6,871 nucleotides of DNA, taken from assembly GCA_022867105.1 (NCBI GenBank), contig JALHVH010000294.1:1-6871 (forward strand), in the 5' to 3' direction. Each line of letters starts with the position of its first letter. The first letter of the stretch is position 1. Shown here piece after piece: positions 6,637 through 6,871 of this stretch. The notes beneath the pieces were generated by a model that was not told where the DNA came from, did not search any database, and worked only from the letters and a program-made list of their open reading frames with translations. Origin of the DNA: Candidatus Aminicenantota bacterium. Its GTDB lineage: Bacteria > Acidobacteriota > Aminicenantia > Aminicenantales > Saccharicenantaceae. The translations under genes were made by a program, and so were the position numbers.

Positions 6637-6871
6637 GTTCGTTCCGTGCCGGGGCCGCGAGGAGGTCCCGATATTCCCGGCGCAAGTCCCCCGGTTCTTT
6701 CCGAAAAGCCCCGCTCAAGGAAAGCGCGGCGAAATCGAGCTTCAGGTAGAGCCTGAGGAGGGCCAGGGAAACGCGGGAATTGTGTTTGCGGTAAAAGAGG
6801 AGCTGGCTCTTTCGATATTCCAGGCGGCTCCTTAATCGCCTGACGGCGGTCGTCGCCTCCCCCCAATGAAA
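6629..6871 (-). CDS. Glycosyltransferase family 2, C-terminal fragment (5' end outside window)
   Basis: The minus-strand frame is open from the window edge and ends at TAG 6631-6629; 80 residues are present. It begins FHWGEATTAVRRLRSRLEY and continues KSQLLFYRKHNSRVSLALLR. That pattern, a histidine-glycine motif followed by an arginine-rich helix and a Q-LFYRKH segment, is what one sees at the C-terminus of family 2 rhamnosyltransferase-like enzymes, just after the catalytic domain. The catalytic DxD residues are outside the window, so activity cannot be judged. Residues 33-60 are hydrophobic and basic and may form an amphipathic membrane-associated helix. The last 8 bases overlap the next glycosyltransferase gene in the form ATGAGTAG. 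An alternative minus-strand frame of 77 codons (6866-6633) covers the same DNA but is proline/glycine-rich with no family resemblance. The family call rests on a short segment. Confidence 0.7.
   Translation of the reverse strand, partial: FHWGEATTAVRRLRSRLEYRKSQLLFYRKHNSRVSLALLRLYLKLDFAALSLSGAFRKEPGDLRREYRDLLAAPARNEHE

Noticed and set aside
6633..6866. A 77-codon minus-strand frame starting MGGGDDRRQ
   Set aside because: It is proline- and glycine-rich with no motif, and it overlaps a different minus-strand frame that reads as a family 2 glycosyltransferase C-terminus.

Overview
The window is ordinary, dense, GC-rich bacterial chromosome carrying two short convergent gene runs that meet at about 2700-2907. 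It has no rRNA, tRNA, CRISPR array, intact insertion sequence or phage gene. The taxon cannot be fixed from the sequence. Frequent AGG/CGG arginine codons, a TPR protein ending in S-layer-homology (SLH)-like repeats, and a GGGGTCAG-type intergenic element together suggest a diderm such as Aminicenantes/Acidobacteriota or a deltaproteobacterial (Desulfobacterota-type) lineage. This is inference only.

Plus-strand run, 1-2699: the 3' part of the ribosome-associated GTPase gene hflX, then a putative lipoprotein with TPR repeats and SLH-like C-terminal repeats, then a CDP-alcohol phosphatidyltransferase of the PgsA type. The first two genes overlap by 7 bases and the last two are 15 bases apart, so they are probably co-transcribed. 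They look like housekeeping and envelope functions.

Convergent gap, 2700-2907: this is the most unusual stretch. A GGGGTCAG motif directly abuts the pgsA stop codon. Beyond it lies an imperfect inverted repeat spanning 2759-2900, whose roughly 39-base outer arms match in about 33 of 39 columns. The left arm is a strong hairpin and the right arm a weaker one, and further complementary pairs sit in the central part. This resembles a paired REP (BIME/REPIN-like) element and may also act as a transcription barrier between the two converging runs.

Minus-strand run, 6871 down to 2908: the C-terminal end of a family 2 glycosyltransferase (cut by the window edge), two different GT4 glycosyltransferases, and a polyprenyl-phosphate hexose-1-phosphate transferase of the WcaJ/WbaP type. 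Gene junctions overlap by 8 bases, are separated by a short gap, and overlap by 4 bases. Together they look like one end of an exopolysaccharide, capsule or O-antigen cluster. The phosphotransferase would load the first sugar onto undecaprenyl phosphate at the inner membrane, and the other enzymes would extend the chain. The flippase, polymerase and export genes are not in the window.

I did not find a convincing new biological system. The best leads are the structured intergenic element and a promoter-like site inside the glycosyltransferase run.
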